Positions 1 to 12,182 of a stretch of 64,000 nt of DNA are shown here, piece by piece. How positions within the stretch are numbered: position 1 is the first letter of the stretch; each line of letters starts with the position of its first letter. The stretch comes from Whitmania pigra (lineage: Eukaryota > Annelida > Clitellata > Hirudinida > Haemopidae), in contig JAJTWR010000392.1 in assembly GCA_021613335.1 (NCBI GenBank), positions 482,001 to 546,000 of the forward strand. Reading direction: 5' to 3'. Below the pieces are notes generated by a model. It had not been told where the DNA came from. It did no database searches and saw only the letters and a program-made list of their open reading frames with translations. The translations under genes were made by a program, and so were the position numbers.

Positions 1-202
1 TCTTAATAACGAGTTAAGTTTGAGGGATACAACCTAACATAAATAATATTTTTAATGTAATTATTAATATCATCAATGAAACTTCTCCATTATGATAAGT
101 AACATGTTACGTTATGGTTTATCAGTTATCATGTTACTAACATTAAATAAAGATTGAAATAAGATTATTTAATGAATCCACGTGTTTCCTAATCACCTGC
201 AG

Positions 203-381
203 GAGATAAAAATGCAGAATCAGAATTTGGAAAAGACATGTTTGGCCAAACGTGTCCAAAGGAATTGGAAAAGTTTTTCATTCCTTTGCAAACAACCTGG
301 AAAGCTGACGAACTCCTGCCAAAGGATGTAACTTCTGGGACCGTGGTGGTATCTGAAGTTTGCTGGGAAAATGAATTTTAA
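203..381 (+). CDS. terminal exon of unidentified gene (5' part outside window)
   Basis: A splice acceptor (pyrimidine-rich run ending in ctgcag at 197-202) opens onto a frame of 58 codons ending at TAA 379-381. Base composition and codon use are much less AT-rich than the flanks. The exon starts with two bases that complete a codon from an upstream exon. The peptide contains a single GQTCP motif and ends in VCWENEF. I do not recognise the family. No start codon or upstream exon is visible in bases 1-202, which look intronic. No clean AATAAA lies close behind the stop. It could also be a chance open frame, but the acceptor and composition argue for a real last exon. Confidence 0.5.
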
Positions 382-1005
382 AATTAGTTAATGTCAGTCC
401 TAGAATATTCGATATTAATGCATTAGCTATTGTAAGCCAATCATTTAGAATATTAAGAATTAATAACAGCAACTTTTCAAGCTTGGACATAACATTTCAG
501 CCTATGTGGCCAAAATATAATTCTAATTCTAATAATAGAATTCTTTATTTTTTAATTTAAAATTTAGCGCGAATAAATTTTAACGATTTGAATAAAATTT
601 AAAATATATTTAAAGGGAAAATTTTGTATATATTATTATTTATTTTTTTAGAATGTACCAATATCTAGAAAGTATTAATACCAAATGAATTATGGATTAC
701 CAATTTGGCCAAATGTAGAAAGTAAAAATGTAAAATTATGCCAATGTAAAATAAAATTAATAATACGATCATATTATATTATAATCAGGGCCGCTATGAT
801 AGGGTCATGTTCCCAGGGATCCGACCTTAATTTTAAAACTTTTTTTGCTTGCATTACCAATTTGACATGGGGAATGTGACTGCAGCAGTGCATAGGAACC
901 TAAAATTTTTATTGGCGCCCCTGATTTCCTGGTAATACAAATATCAATAACGACAACATTTATTTATATTGTCAATAAATAAATAAATAAATAAATTCAA
1001 AAGAG
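382..1005. other. AT-rich non-coding stretch
   Basis: No convincing coding frame. The sequence is very AT-rich, with a short TAAA/ATAA run at about 965-995. It is probably the 3' flank of the gene ending at 381. Confidence 0.5.
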
Positions 1006-1170
1006 TCATCTAACATCGTGATCCGTCGTCTCATCATCGTTTCCATCTGAATCCAAGGAATGTTCTGAAGCAAGAAGAGAGCAATCATCTGTTTCTCTTA
1101 ATTTGATGTCATCGCTATTTCTCGACGTGTACTTGTGCTGTAGAATGTCATCGATGCCGAAGCTGTTCAT
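1006..1170 (-). CDS. candidate first exon with eh1-like repressor motif
   Basis: On the minus strand an ATG at 1170 opens a 54-codon frame ending at TGA 1008-1006. It starts MNSFGIDDILQHKY and continues as an acidic, Ser/Asp-rich tail. An N-terminal F-x-I-D-x-I-L motif is the Engrailed-homology-1 (Groucho-binding) signature common at the start of homeodomain repressors. A GT (gttaga) just before the stop could be a splice donor, in which case later exons, possibly with a homeobox, lie outside the window to the left. I see no homeobox in bases 1-1000. The ATG is preceded by a less AT-rich, GC-box-containing stretch (about 1300-1400). The family is inferred from one short motif only. Confidence 0.35.
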   Translation of the reverse strand: MNSFGIDDILQHKYTSRNSDDIKLRETDDCSLLASEHSLDSDGNDDETTDHDVR

Positions 1171-2116
1171 AGTTTTCCAGGAAAGATTTCAAATTTATTT
1201 TCAGGTAAATATTTTGTGATTATTATCTCGAATTGCTCCGATTTTATAACATCCGATGTCTTTGGAGATAGAATATTTAGGATGAGAAGACCGTGGACGC
1301 TAAAGTAACCATGGAAGAGGTGGGCGGAGTCAGATAGGCGGGTTTAGCGAGGTGTGATTTCCAGTTCAGTCCAGCCCACTAATCGGCTCCGCATCAAGGA
1401 TTCGTGATGTGGAATGTTTAAAAGTCAAAGTTTGAATGGATTGGCTGGAATTGAGATGTTGATTTTGATGTGTTGATTAAATTAGGTGTTGTCATTATCT
1501 TGATTTGACTTTTATAAATCGAAATCATTACTTTTTCTTGTTTTAATTGCTCAATTCAGATGAACAAAGTATACTTTTTTAATCTAAAAGGAAAATAAAT
1601 TTTTAAATCTATATAATTCAATACAATTTAGAATAAAATTGTCAAGTTATTTCTAATTAATTTCATTTGAAATTGAAATTTGTATGTCCCTCTGTCGAAA
1701 GTCCCGTATAATTTTAGCAATGGACATGGTGCCGATTTCCAGCGAAACACGCAAGCAAACAGAAACGTGCAAACGTTGAGAGGCATGCAAACAATTAGCG
1801 ATATACAAAGAGTGGCACAAATACACCTGTAGAAGTCGCAGAAGTTATTCCCTAAAGAGGAAAGCGATGCTATTGAGAGGTTAACAACAACGTCATTCAG
1901 GTACATCGTCCTAAGATCAACTTGTGGAAAACAATTGAAGAGATTCAAGTTAATGGCTGGTCCTTTGTCTTCTCATGCGGCACGATTCAAAATTAAGGAT
2001 GACGTGCCGAGGTGAAACAATGTCATAGGATGACAAAACAACTTCATTAATTACTTAGGATATAAATATAAATGGAAAGATAATTAAACTCTTTAAAATG
2101 ATAATTGATGGCTAGA
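1171..2116. other. non-coding; possible upstream region of the 1006-1170 exon
   Basis: The stretch 1290-1400 is less AT-rich than its surroundings and contains GGGCGG-like boxes, which would suit a promoter for the minus-strand exon at 1170. The open frame at 1628-1948 on the minus strand resembles no family and has no splice or composition support. Confidence 0.3.
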
Positions 2117-2480
2117 CTGAGTGAGTGAGTGAATGAATGAATGAGTGAGTGAGTGAATGAGTGAGTGAGTGAGTGAGTGAGTGAGTGAGTGAGTGAGTGA
2201 GTGAGTGAGTGAGTGAGTGAGTGAGTGAGTGAGTGAGTGAGTGAGTGAGTGAGTTGAGTGAGTGAGTGAGTGAGTGAGTGAGTGTGAGTGAGTGAGTGAG
2301 TGAGTGAGTGTGAGTGAGTGAGTGAGTGAGTGAGTGTGAGTGAGTGAGTGAGTGAGTGAGTGAGTGAGTGAGTGAGTTGAGTGAGTGAGTGAGTGAGTGA
2401 GTGAGTGGAGTGAGTGAGTGAGTGAGTGAGTGAGTGAGTGAGTGAGTGAGTGAGTGAGTGAGCGAGCGAGCGAGCGAGCT
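2117..2480. repeat. (GAGT)n tetranucleotide satellite, ~360 bp
   Basis: An almost pure run of GTGA/GAGT units with occasional 1-2 bp slips (gttgag, gtgtgag), ending in a GAGC variant at 2459-2480. It creates long Ser-Leu-Thr-His open frames on the minus strand that are repeat artefacts and not genes. Confidence 0.97.
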
Positions 2481-3817
2481 TGCGATTGTGCGTGCAATTG
2501 AGCTTCGCGACCTCCATTCTCACAAAAAGGACAATAACATTTATGGTGGGAACATTGTCAATTGACAAGTCTATCTCTGGAATGAACATCATTCTTTCCA
2601 GGCCTGGAACTAACTACTTAAGATGTCCTTTGTGTGGTTGCAGAGTGCAGGAACCACTAATCGCCTCTCATTGATCCAGGCATCCAGATAAATGTCTAAA
2701 CTCTACTCAATTGAAAAAGGCGGTCGCCCTGATTTACAGCTTAACTCCTTTCTAATTGGACCCAATTGTCACCGTTAATTGTATTTTCTAATTATTATTA
2801 TTTTTTATTGTTAATCGCAAAAATTGTGATTATTTTTACTGTTCGTTGTCCTAAAATTTTAAATATTTCTTAACATTACTATTTCTTTTAACAAATGGAC
2901 TTAAAAATGTATGATTAAGATATTAGTATTAAATAATGTTTGATTATTCAATAATTAGTGATTGTTAATAACTATTGTTAATATTAACTATTAGTTAATT
3001 AATAATGAATGTAAGTCCTAATCATTTTATTAACTTCTAAGTGAGAAATACTAAGAAAATATTTATTAAATGTCATCCGTCTCCATAAATAAACAAATAT
3101 TTAATATTTAATTTTAAATATTGCTCCAGCGTTTGCATTCCATTGTTTTTTATTGCGAGCGATTTAAAATAAAATAATCAACTAGTTGTTTTTTCATTTA
3201 TTTCAAATCAAATCCATTTTTAAACAAAAACTATAAACCTTTACATACAAGTAAATTGTCATTAACGATAAATAATTAGTAATAAATAATTAATTATTTA
3301 ATATTTAAATATAATCAACGTTGCACATAAAACTTTACCAGCGAAGCTAAATTGTGGAAAGCATGTGAAAGGCACGTTGTTGCATTCACGGTTAATTGAA
3401 GCCTGCATATTTTCCAAATGGTTTCAAATGGACGAAACAATGAAAGAAATAAGGAACTTTCTTCGACAAACAAAACAATCTTCCGTGAAATGAACGCAAA
3501 AAGCCAAAACATTCGGCAAACATAAACCTGGGAATCGATGTCAAAGAGCTCCATGTCGGATCATCGGATAGTGAAAGATGTCTGATTGTTTTCCCGCCAG
3601 CGAGAACAAAAGGCAGACGTTAATGCAACTTTGGAGGCCCAATTGTTGTCGTTGTGGTTACGGCGGTTGTAGTTGTTGCTGCTGCTTCTCCATAGTCGTA
3701 TTCGAAGCATTCGTTTTTTGCAGTCGTGAAATGATGACGACGACATTAACAACATTGTCGGTGTGGTAATAGTAGCAAATATAGCGACAAAAATATTAGC
3801 ATGTTATTATTATTACG

Positions 3818-3859
<42 letters not shown>

Positions 3860-5112
3860 TATTATTATGATTATGATTATTAGGATGATGATGATGATGA
3901 TTATTATTATTATTATTATTATTATTATTTTATCATATTTTTTATTAATACGTAAACATTGTTTTAAGGCTGAATTATTTGTCAGTATTAGAAAGCATCC
4001 ATTAGTTGATTCATTTTGACCGACAATGATTTTAGATTTTATCCGCTTAAATATCAATTGCGTGTTAATTTATTGTTATTGTTCATTTCAATATAATGTT
4101 AATATTAAATTAATAATTTTAGCAGTAATGATGGTGATTATGACGATGATAACAATAATGATAAAAATAATAATAATAGTAGTGTGTTAATAATTAATAA
4201 TGTTCATTATTTAATAATATTATTTTATATATTATAATAATAATTATTATATAATAATATTATATTATATATTAATGGATATATATTAATTAATTATATT
4301 ACTATTTTTATTATTATAGTCATTTTAATATTAATATTAATATTAACATTTGCAACATTACTTCTGAACCGGCTGTAAACCTTTTGAGCATCCGAAAATG
4401 CGCCTTAAAGAATTAAAATGATGCTGTACAGTTGCACCTGCCTCCTAAGAATCGGTCCCTCAAGTCCACTCAGGCAGTGCTTTCGTTAAGAGGATTTTAG
4501 GATCAGAGGTTGGAGTTTAATAAGTACTTAGTTTGATAATGTGGGAGTTGTAAACTGTGGCTTTGTGCTACTGTGGCCGCGTGTTCATTGGTTGATTTAC
4601 TGATTATGATTTTGGTTTGTAAAGTTAGTGTTCTTGTTTATGGTTAAACATATTTTATGATAAATAGAAAGCGATGACCTGCTGGTGAATTTAAATGCGA
4701 TTAGATGCTGATTAAAAAGGATCATTCGTTGTCACCCCATTACAATTTGTTTCCTTCGACATCATTCTATCCGCTTAGAATGAAAAAATAAAACTCTTTA
4801 AAATTGTGCACAAAAGATATTTCGCAATCACAAAAAAAGCAATTAGACATATTTCTAACTTATTATTCTTTCGAATCAAAATACCATGCAAACAATTTTA
4901 AAACATCACTTGAGCTCAACCAACAAGCAACATATGGCCATTTCTCTCACGCTCATGATCAAACATATTCCGACATATTGGGATGCTTTCGCGAACTTCC
5001 GAATGAGTACCAAAGATAGAAAATTAATTCTAAAAATTAATGCTGGAAATTGAGAGATTGAAGTTCAAACGAGTGGAAATCGATTCTCAATTATCTTTTT
5101 CCTCGATTCATC
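2481..5112. other. gene-poor AT-rich region
   Basis: Holds an ATT/ATG microsatellite (3806-3930) and many short ATT/TTA runs (4060-4350). Open frames at 3315-3554 (-), 3578-3769 (+) and 4804-5019 (+) have neither splice context nor recognisable content. I see no gene here. Confidence 0.5.
3806..3930. repeat. (ATT)n / (ATG)n microsatellite
   Basis: Runs of ATT interrupted by ATG units at about 3885-3900. The poly-Ile, poly-Leu and poly-Asn open frames here are artefacts. Confidence 0.95.
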
Positions 5113-5265
5113 TTAAAGCGAAGAGTAGGTGAAACTGGTCCATCGATTCTTGGTACTTGAGTTTAAAACGTTGTAATTGATTTGTTTGCCATCTTCGTCA
5201 TCTCCGTCGCTATCAAGGGCCACCATAGCTCTATTCTTAATCACCATCGCCGCCGCCATTAAGAC
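5113..5265 (-). CDS. possible small terminal exon
   Basis: On the minus strand an acceptor-like sequence (pyrimidine tract, then ctgcag) at about 5266-5290 is followed by 50 in-frame codons ending at TAA. The peptide begins VLMAAAMVIKNRAMV, has an acidic DSDGDDEDG patch and ends in FTYSSL. Codon use is less AT-rich than the flanks. No partner exon was found and no family is recognised, so a chance frame is quite possible. Confidence 0.22.
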   Translation of the reverse strand, partial: VLMAAAMVIKNRAMVALDSDGDDEDGKQINYNVLNSSTKNRWTSFTYSSL

Positions 5266-5344
5266 CTGCAGTTGAAGAGTTTTGGCTTTTTTTTTTAAAG
5301 TTTGTTTGATGGCCACAATGAATGTGCCTGCCTCAATATAACCT

Positions 5345-5412
5345 GCTTAATGAGTCGAAGAGATGGCCGTCCTAATCATCTAGTTATGAAATGGACCTTA
5401 ATAAATAACCAG
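5345..5412 (+). repeat. SINE fragment (middle part)
   Basis: The stretch beginning ccgtcctaatcatctag near 5369 is nearly identical to part of the tRNA-headed repeat at 46846-46900, and both continue into an AAYGGACSTTAAT-like block. It is an incomplete copy of the family assembled from 46.8, 60.2 and 16.5 kb. Confidence 0.6.
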
Positions 5413-5888
5413 CCAACCATCGAAGAGATGGTATTAATTTGGGAATAGTTGAGTTTGTTACAATATATTTACTGATTATTATCTTACTTTTAGTTTTCCT
5501 TTAAACAATGCATTGCATTTTTAGAATCTTTTTTGAAACGTACTTTCCAAAAATATTAATTATAAATTTCCAAATGTTTATTACATTTCAATGACTGCTA
5601 CGTTCGCCCAGGCTTAAAGCTTTTTTGTATAAGTGTCTGCTGACGGAACACAAGTAAAATTTTAATGATTACTTATTATTTGCTAAATTGCTATTTTAAT
5701 TTGGAAATAATAAATAAACGATTTAGTCTTTGTTTGTATATTTTAAGTTAATTAAGTTTAACCTTCAAGTGGAAAATTTCACAAATTAAGTTAAGTAATA
5801 AAAGATAATAAAGTTAATAAGATATAAACATTAAAAAATTAACTTTTAAATTACGTTTCTCGACCATATAAAAATTATTTGGCGATGT

Positions 5889-8800
5889 TTGTTTATGTTG
5901 CTAGAAATAGCAAGAATGGGGTTCGGATGGCTAAAAGACATGTTACCTTGCAGGAGATTTACTCCAACTGTCAGATTTAATGTCGGAAGATTGAAATCAT
6001 GTTTTCTAACCTTCGTCGTACTCGTCTATATTTGTTTGGTGCTATTTTCACTTTTCAATTACAAATCCAGAGTCAGAACCACTTATCCTCATCACTTGTT
6101 TGAAGCCAATCGCAAGAGTTTGTGCCGTTTGAACGCCTCAGAATTAGGTGAATTTGATTCTGAATTGGTTTAGTTTTTATTTGTATTAAAATAATTAATA
6201 TACATAAAATAATACATAGAAAAATTATAAAATTTAATCCACATAAAATAATTAATATTAATAAGTATTAGTTTATGTGGATGAGCCAAGGAATTTAAGG
6301 CTTTTGAAAAGAATGTTCAACTCTTACTTGATAATTAAGTTAGATGTACTATGTACAGTATGTATTTGACACATTATGTGTTTAACTTAGTCAGAAGGAT
6401 GCTATATATAGTATTTTATTCAATGTTAATTTAAGCAAATGAACAAAAGTAGACTTTTCAAAGAGAGATTAAAATCATGTTTATTTGTTATTTGCGAGTT
6501 GCTTGTAAACATCTTCAGTGTTTCTTTTTGTATTTTTTAGTATATGTACTTGGAAAGACCTTCTTAACTTATTTTACCTTTATTAAGAAATTAAATATCA
6601 ACATCAATTCTAATTCTAATTAACAATTCTAAAAAACAAAATTAGTGCACTTTATCATCTGATCAACATTCCTACCAAATTCCTCAGGTCCAGTGAGGCT
6701 GAACATGCTGCACTTTCCTGCCATGGAAGAAGTCATCAAATCAAATCCACAGGTTGCTTTAGGGGGTCATTGGGAACCCCAGGGCTGTCAGCCACGGCAG
6801 AGGATGGCCATAATTGTGCCTTATAGGGACAGATACCACCACCTTGTTCAATTCCTGGAAAGAATTCATCCCATGTTGCAGAAGCAGAAAGCCTACTACA
6901 CAATATTTGTCATCGAGCAGGTAAGCTTTGTTGATTTGTTTCTGTTTTAGCATTTAATATTTAAATTGAAATGTAAATATTTGAAATCTTTGATTATTAA
7001 TTTTAGTTACTGATTTTTTATCAATTTATATTTTAAATTTGAATTCACAAAAATTATTTTCAGGTTAATGTAACAATGGTTGATGTTTTCAACAAACAAG
7101 CATGGCCTATAATTTATTTGTTATTATATAAAAGTTATTTTTAAACAATTGAAAATCCATGAATTATACATAGTTGATAGGCATAAAGTATTATTAAAAT
7201 CCCACAATTGTTTTCGAATCAACCGGAACGATTTGCCGATCGAATGTCAGGATGCAAGCAGCAAGTTCAACCGAGGTCGTCTGCTCAACATCGGGGTCGT
7301 CGAGTCGTTGAAGCGTGACGACTTTGACTGCTTCGTCTTCCACGACGTCGACCTTCTGCCTGAAGACGACAGGAACATCTACTACTGTGACCAGGAAGTG
7401 CATCACCTCATATCAGCCGTAGACGAGATGAGATACCAGTACGAACATTGTCGTTCTCATGTAATGTGCAACGTGTTATTGTACTGTTGTTGGTTGTATG
7501 ATGTTCTGGGCACTGCGATGTCGTATTGTTGTGGTACGTTACAAGATGCGATACTGCATTGATGTGGTTTATTGCACGTTGCGTTATAGCTTTGTAGTGG
7601 TATATTTGGCAACGTGTTATGGCATTATTATTGCTATGTTGTCATTATAGTATATTCTTCAATGTGATGTGGCATTGTTGTGATATACTATGCAATGTGA
7701 TTGTTGTATACTCTTCAATCTGATATGGCATTGTTTTGGTATACTGTGCAATGGGGAGTGAGTACAATTTAATTGAACAATTTAAAACACAATTCAAGTC
7801 GTTAATAAAAATCATGATTGAAATTAATATAGAAACTAATTTGATAATTTACGTAGAGATAAGCATTTTGGTAAATCTGATGAAAAGCTCAGCATCTCTG
7901 CAGTTACCTGGAAATGCAACTGATGACAATTATTGGTTTAGATGCTCCATTTACTCAACTTTCAAAGGCAATGGTAGATGTGGTCTCAATGAGTCTGTCA
8001 AAATTCATAGTTTGGATGATTTTGAGACAGGATGATTTTTGAAAGCAGCAAAATTGCAATAGGAAATGATTGAAAAGCAAAGAGTCTTGATGGCAGGAGC
8101 AGTGTCCAGTTATTTGTGCCACTCTGACAACATCAGAATCTGAAATATTTCTTGCCAATGCAGTTGACACTTTTGGTAATGTTGGTTCTGGTAATTGCTG
8201 ATTGCCTTGATAAAGTCTCAGTTGATTCTGTTAAAAGGATAGAATCAGTTTTGTAAAGAATAAAGCAGCTGATGTTGTAAAAATAAATGAAATGATAGAA
8301 CAGAGAGGACGTAGATATTGCAATTAATATAACTGCAGTTATATTGCATATAACCATAATATAAAAATAAAAATTATAATCATAATTTGATTTAAATCAA
8401 AATATTTGGATTCTTTTAGTTAAAAATTCTTAATTTATTAAAGTATGCACATTTATATAAGCTGAAGTACGCTGTGCATTGTGAAAGTTCATTGTTGTTT
8501 TGCAATTGGGTTGAAAAAATAAAAATTCATTTGTTAAATTCCACTAGTGATATAAAGTTGTCTTTTAAATTGGGAAATGTTTTAGAAAAGTTATAATTCA
8601 TAAATTTCATCTTCGGCTCCGTTGAGAACTGAAATTTTTTTCACATTGCAATCATTATTTAATATTTATTGGTATTTTAACAAGTAATGGTTAGAAAATA
8701 TTGATTGCATTATATGTTTTAATTAATAACGTACATTGCAATTACATTGCAGCCTTATTTTTTTCACATTGCAATCATTATTTAATATTTATTGGTATTT

Positions 8801-9106
8801 TAACAAGTAATGGTTAGAAAATATTGATTGCATTATATGTTTTAATTAATAACGTACATTGCAATTACATTGCAGCCTTATGTACTACAACTACCTGGGT
8901 GGTGCACTGTCCATAAACAAGGAAAATGTCTTCAGGGCGAATGGACATTCGAACGATTATTGGGGCTGGGGCAATGAGGATGATGACTTCAATGTTAGGT
9001 ATGTGTGATCTTCATGAATAAATATTATTATTTAATTAATAGATGCTTTAATTCTTTTACTTATGACCTTCATCATCACCATCGTTAATATTATTTTTAA
9101 TATTAC

Positions 9107-9179
<73 letters not shown>

Positions 9180-9789
9180 ATTATTATTCATCTTTGATTT
9201 ATAATATTATTTATGATTTATAATATTTATTTCAATAGTTCCCAAACATTCATAAAATAACCACATATTAATGAAACAATAGTGATTTATTAATGTTATA
9301 ATAATAATAATAATAACGATAATATTAATATTAGTAACAATAATAATTCAGAACAAATGAAGTGGGCCTGCTACTAACTCGACCACCTTCCAACATCGGG
9401 CGATACAAAATGGCGAGGCATGCCAAGTTCTGGAACGAGAACAAGGGGTGAGATGACATCATAAAAGTCATGGCAGCCATAATGACAATGTCGATGATGA
9501 TTTTGGTTATTTTATTTACATTAGTTAATTGATAACTAACTAATTACTTTTTTACGACTTAATCACCAGGAATGAACTCTTCCTAACTTGGCGCTCAAGA
9601 TGGCTGAGTGACGGGCTGAACCAGGTGGGCGAGAAGTACAAGGTCGTGAAGGTCACCGAGCACACCCTCTACACCAACGTCTCCATCGAGGTCGGGGCAG
9701 CACCCCTAGTGGTGACCCCCGACCCCAGTGCGCCGAGGGAGTCCATTTTCTGGTTTGTTGAGTGCTTAATTGAATGCGATGTCATTTGA
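5889..9789 (+). CDS. B4GALT-like: beta-1,4-galactosyltransferase (GT7), six exons, 372 aa
   Basis: Golgi type II enzyme that transfers galactose from UDP-Gal to terminal GlcNAc. Exons 5889-6147, 6688-6920, 7251-7438, 8876-8998, 9352-9447 and 9570-9789 join in frame and sum to 373 codons including TGA. A signal anchor lies at residues ~38-57. Family blocks in order: LNIG (~175-178), the metal-binding DVD in CFVFHDVDLLPEDD (DVD 196-198), YNYLGG (231-236), YWGWGNEDDDFN (255-266), and M288-A-R-H291, matching the Met/His Mn2+ ligands of bovine enzyme 1. The residue equivalent to bovine Tyr289 is Tyr233, which suggests galactose rather than GalNAc donor use. AATAAA lies at 9828. The start is the first ATG before the anchor; ATGs a few codons on are alternatives. 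The exact subfamily is not resolved. Confidence 0.95.
7440..7755 (+). repeat. degenerate GT/GCATTGTTG minisatellite in galactosyltransferase intron 3
   Basis: Repeated variants of gcattgttgtggtatactatgcaatgtgat recur about every 45-60 bp through the first 300 bp of intron 3. The units are too diverged for a clean consensus by eye. Confidence 0.6.
8636..8881 (+). repeat. exact 2 x 123-bp tandem duplication spanning a splice acceptor
   Basis: The block from tttttcacattgcaatc to ttgcagccttat occurs twice head-to-tail with a 123-bp period and no difference I can see. It ends in the 3' splice site and first six bases of galactosyltransferase exon 4. The second acceptor (cag at 8873-8875) gives the conserved protein. 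Use of the first (about 8750-8752) would read into intron sequence and meet TAA within about 20 codons. Confidence 0.95.
9097..9190. repeat. (ATT)n microsatellite in galactosyltransferase intron 4
   Basis: Uninterrupted ATT/TTA units with one slip. Confidence 0.9.
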
Positions 9790-9827
9790 GTTGTCTAATG
9801 GAATTTAAAATGCATGCAGTTTTTACA

Positions 9828-9833
9828 AATAAA
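9828..9833 (+). terminator. poly(A) signal AATAAA of the galactosyltransferase gene
   Basis: Canonical hexamer about 40 bp after the TGA at 9787-9789. Confidence 0.6.
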
Positions 9834-12182
9834 TATTGAAATTGTTGCTAAGGCTAGTTATTAATTAACAATTAATATACTGTTATTATTATTTTTGTTC
9901 ATATTATTTTCTGGTGCATAATAAATAAATAATTATTAATAAAAGCTCCACCCCTTGATCATTCCATGCAGGTTCCTCAACTATTACTTTCCTTAACGAA
10001 GTGGAACAATAGTTGACTTTTAATTTCTCCCAATGAATTATCGCAGGTGAATTGTTTCAGTGAATTTTGTTTTTCCGAATTAATTTCGAGTCGGAGATTC
10101 GTTGGAATCTTCTTTGAGTTTTTGGTCGGTATTTGAGAGCATTCATTTCTGGCATCATCATCATCGTTGTCGTCGCCACAGACAATCTCATGGTTATGCT
10201 TCTATTTTGCATTAATTTATTGTTGCGATCTACTTTTGTTCTTGTCGATTAGGACATTAGAATTTTATACTTTTGATTTTCGTTTTCTTCAATTCGCTTG
10301 AAATATCTGTCAGTTTGTAAATTTATTGTCGCTTTTACGCAGATCGTTTTTATTTTCATGTTTATGACATGAAACGTCTTTATTGCCCTTCAATGATGAT
10401 GGTGATGTTTTTGATGTCAATTTATGATGCATTGATGATAACGACGATGATGTAATTTTTGGAAAACCTTATTGATGAGCCAATCTGTAATTATTGTCAT
10501 GAGTCATAATTAAAAATAATTATTATTGTAAGTTTTTCTTTTAACGTCTCATCATTTCTTGTTAATGCACACAAATATCTGAGAATGAATGAGATTATTA
10601 ATTTAACTCATCGTAACTGTGAATTTGCAATTCTGCACAACTTCCGGACATTCCTGGAAGATCATCTAAAAGGAACTCAACGATGACAAAGATGAAGCAA
10701 ATCAGATGTGCCGGTGATGGTCGACACATTATTCATTCTGTCGATCCTGTGGTCATCAAGTGCAGATGTCATAAAGTCGAGTACCTCATGGTGGTGTCGA
10801 AAGAAAGATGTCATCTTCCAGGAGGGAAGACCTGTCTTGATGTGAAGGAGAGGGTCTTGGATTTAGTTCAAGATCTTATTTGTTAATTTATTATTTGCCA
10901 CTTAACCACTTTATCACCTTCTTTTGTCCTGGGATTCTGCTGAAGGACCAACTTAGTCATAACGGTGGTAGGAGATAAAATATTGCTAATAATGGATTTA
11001 CCAATCTTTTACATACTTGCGGTTGATTTGTGTCATCTTTGTTGTTCTGATTGTCCCTTGAGTTCTCCTTTTTTGTCAGACCATATCTTTGAATTCTCCA
11101 GGTGAGGCAGATGATTACTTAGGTGTAATTAAATAATTAATTGATTACCCATTATAGATGTAATTTATTATAGTGACAATAACTGTGAGGATATTTGATT
11201 TGTTGGTGACCTTATTAATGTAGTTATTGGCGCTTTGCTTAATGCTTTATTCTAATTATTGTAAATTTCTGACATGACATACAGTCAACTATGACATGTT
11301 ATGTTGACAGCTCTATTTTTTATTGAATCCTTATTCATATGTTGATCAGTCAAAGAGCTGTTATTCTTAAAAGGAGGCAATTTTATAAACAATTCTTAAA
11401 CATTTTTGAAACTTTAGAATAAAAATGACAATCTAACAGCACTTGACAAAATTGTGAAATCCATAAGAGCAAATGTTTTTTCATTAATCGAATAATTAAA
11501 GGACCTACAGCCGGTTCGCCTCCATAATCACAGATTAATGATTTATAATTTTATAATATTGATTAACATGATTTTTCTCTTTTGTACTTCATGCAATTAT
11601 ATCTCTTGCTACATGCTCAATTATTCAAAAACAAAAATTTAGAAAATTATTTGTATATAAAGGGTAATAAAGGTTAAACATTTTGCAGAATTTTATTAAA
11701 TTAAGGAGGTATCAGTTATGTTTAATTAATATTTTTTATAACATCATATAGTATTTAATGTGACTTTACGAAAGCGTTATAAAAGTATTTTTAAGCATGA
11801 AAAGACAATATCGGATCGCTATCCTTATCTCTAACAAGAAAACAATTACTTTAAAAAAATAACAGGTATTATATAATTGAAATAGTTAGAAATACTATAT
11901 CCATTGTAGGATGCTTTATAATTAACATAGACATTAGAGATGATTTAAGACATTTAATGCAATTTGAAAAGTGTATAAAAGTATGGGAATAAAAATTAAT
12001 TAGCGAAAAAATTTATATTCAGGATCTTTTTCCCAGTCCCCTAGCGAAGATGAGTACCATCCTCCAGGTTGATAAAAGTCACTGAAAGTTACTTTAATTA
12101 CTCTTAATTACTGAAGTGCGCATCCAATTTTGTCGATTTTCAAATAATAACCCTTTGCTGTCATTAACATTAATATCGCAAC
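9834..12182. other. intergenic region between galactosyltransferase and TFIIS
   Basis: Mostly AT-rich. A frame at 10683-10886 (67 aa, five Cys, no signal peptide) has somewhat coding-like composition but no recognised family, splice sites or poly(A) signal, so I do not call it. The left copy of a ~0.6-kb duplicated sequence lies at 11110-11722. Confidence 0.5.
11110..11722 (+). repeat. left copy of ~0.6-kb direct duplication flanking TFIIS
   Basis: Starts near attacttaggtgta and ends near cagaattttattaaatta plus a short tail. Matching blocks in the same order (aactRtgaggatatttgatttg, cttaaaaggaggca, ttttttcattaatcgaataatt, cattttgcagaattttatt) recur at 13740-14428. No coding content or clear terminal inverted repeat is seen. 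Confidence 0.85.

Noticed and set aside
2047..2592. Long Ser/Leu/Thr/His repeat protein on the minus strand
   Set aside because: Translation of the GAGT satellite; open in several frames because the 4-bp unit has no stop.
10683..10886. 67-codon frame with five Cys
   Set aside because: No signal peptide, family, splice site or poly(A) signal; kept only as a note in the intergenic entry.
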